In this document: positions 27,541 through 27,616 of the stretch, piece after piece
How the letters are laid out: every line of letters begins with the position of its first letter
Numbering within the stretch: position 1 is the first letter of the stretch
IMG/VR virus record: IMGVR_UViG_3300031957_002593
Coordinates: 1-27,616 of that record
Direction: 5' to 3' (one strand)
Origin: a virus
DNA: 27,616 bases
Made by a program: the position numbers and the translations under genes
Notes under the pieces: generated by a model
Databases searched by the model: none
The model's input: only the letters and a program-made list of their open reading frames with translations
Told to the model about the DNA's origin: nothing

Positions 27541-27616
27541 TGAAAAGCTGTAGGGTACCTGTAACTCTTGCCAAACTAGATTGATTGCTGTAAAATTCGT
27601 CAACACCCCCTTTTGC

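Overview
This AT-rich window is a gene-dense stretch of a tailed bacteriophage genome. It holds virion genes, a DNA replication set that includes a family A polymerase, a small terminase, and many very small overlapping genes. The virion proteins carry a C-terminal motif type and glycine-rich GGR(I/V) motifs that I associate with marine, SAR11/SAR116/Roseobacter-type phages. The order of internal-virion-like proteins suggests a podovirus. Host and morphology are inferences: no portal, capsid, large terminase, integrase, RNA polymerase or tRNA gene was recognised here, so the window is probably part of a larger genome.

Layout. 1-6985 (+): the end of one virion gene, three further virion/internal-protein genes, and a holin-like membrane protein. 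8692-6942 (-): a two-gene operon with an SNF2-type helicase and a small PD-(D/E)XK nuclease. 8758-16257 (+): the replication block, with two conserved phage proteins, a candidate ssDNA-binding protein, a terminator, an archaeo-eukaryotic-type primase, a UvrD-type helicase, a DUF3310 protein, a family A DNA polymerase and a zinc-ribbon protein. 16555-16250 (-): a lone domain resembling the C-terminus of class II ribonucleotide reductase. 16635-20637 (+): a ribbon-helix-helix protein, a RecB/MGME1-like exonuclease, a 2OG-Fe(II) oxygenase and a train of small genes, including zinc-binding proteins and an EF-hand microprotein behind a structured 5' leader. 21742-20860 (-): small terminase and a zinc metallopeptidase-like protein. 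21886-24589 (+): small unknown genes, a structured intercistronic region and a resolvase-like nuclease.

The most unusual part is 24.6-27.6 kb. Individually promoted genes (89 aa; 118+40 aa; a 74 aa zinc ribbon; a 280 aa DUF932 protein) are separated by intergenic blocks. Each block carries two or three same-orientation copies of a roughly 30-bp element ending in GGGCCCACCCTCCC. I count ten copies, and three of them abut palindromes built on GTTGTCCACG. Two cassettes also share a near-identical upstream leader and promoter shell in front of unrelated coding sequences, and the zinc-ribbon gene is bracketed by a perfect 29-nt direct repeat. This looks like an exchangeable gene-cassette array in the accessory arm of the phage.

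Regulation appears dense. There are sigma70-like promoters at most strand switches. A shared operator-like 16-mer, CTACTAYATCTAGTRG, lies at two of them, with a related arrangement at the right end. There are also at least two candidate structured RNAs. The ribbon-helix-helix protein encoded beside the best operator is the obvious candidate regulator, but that link is inferred.
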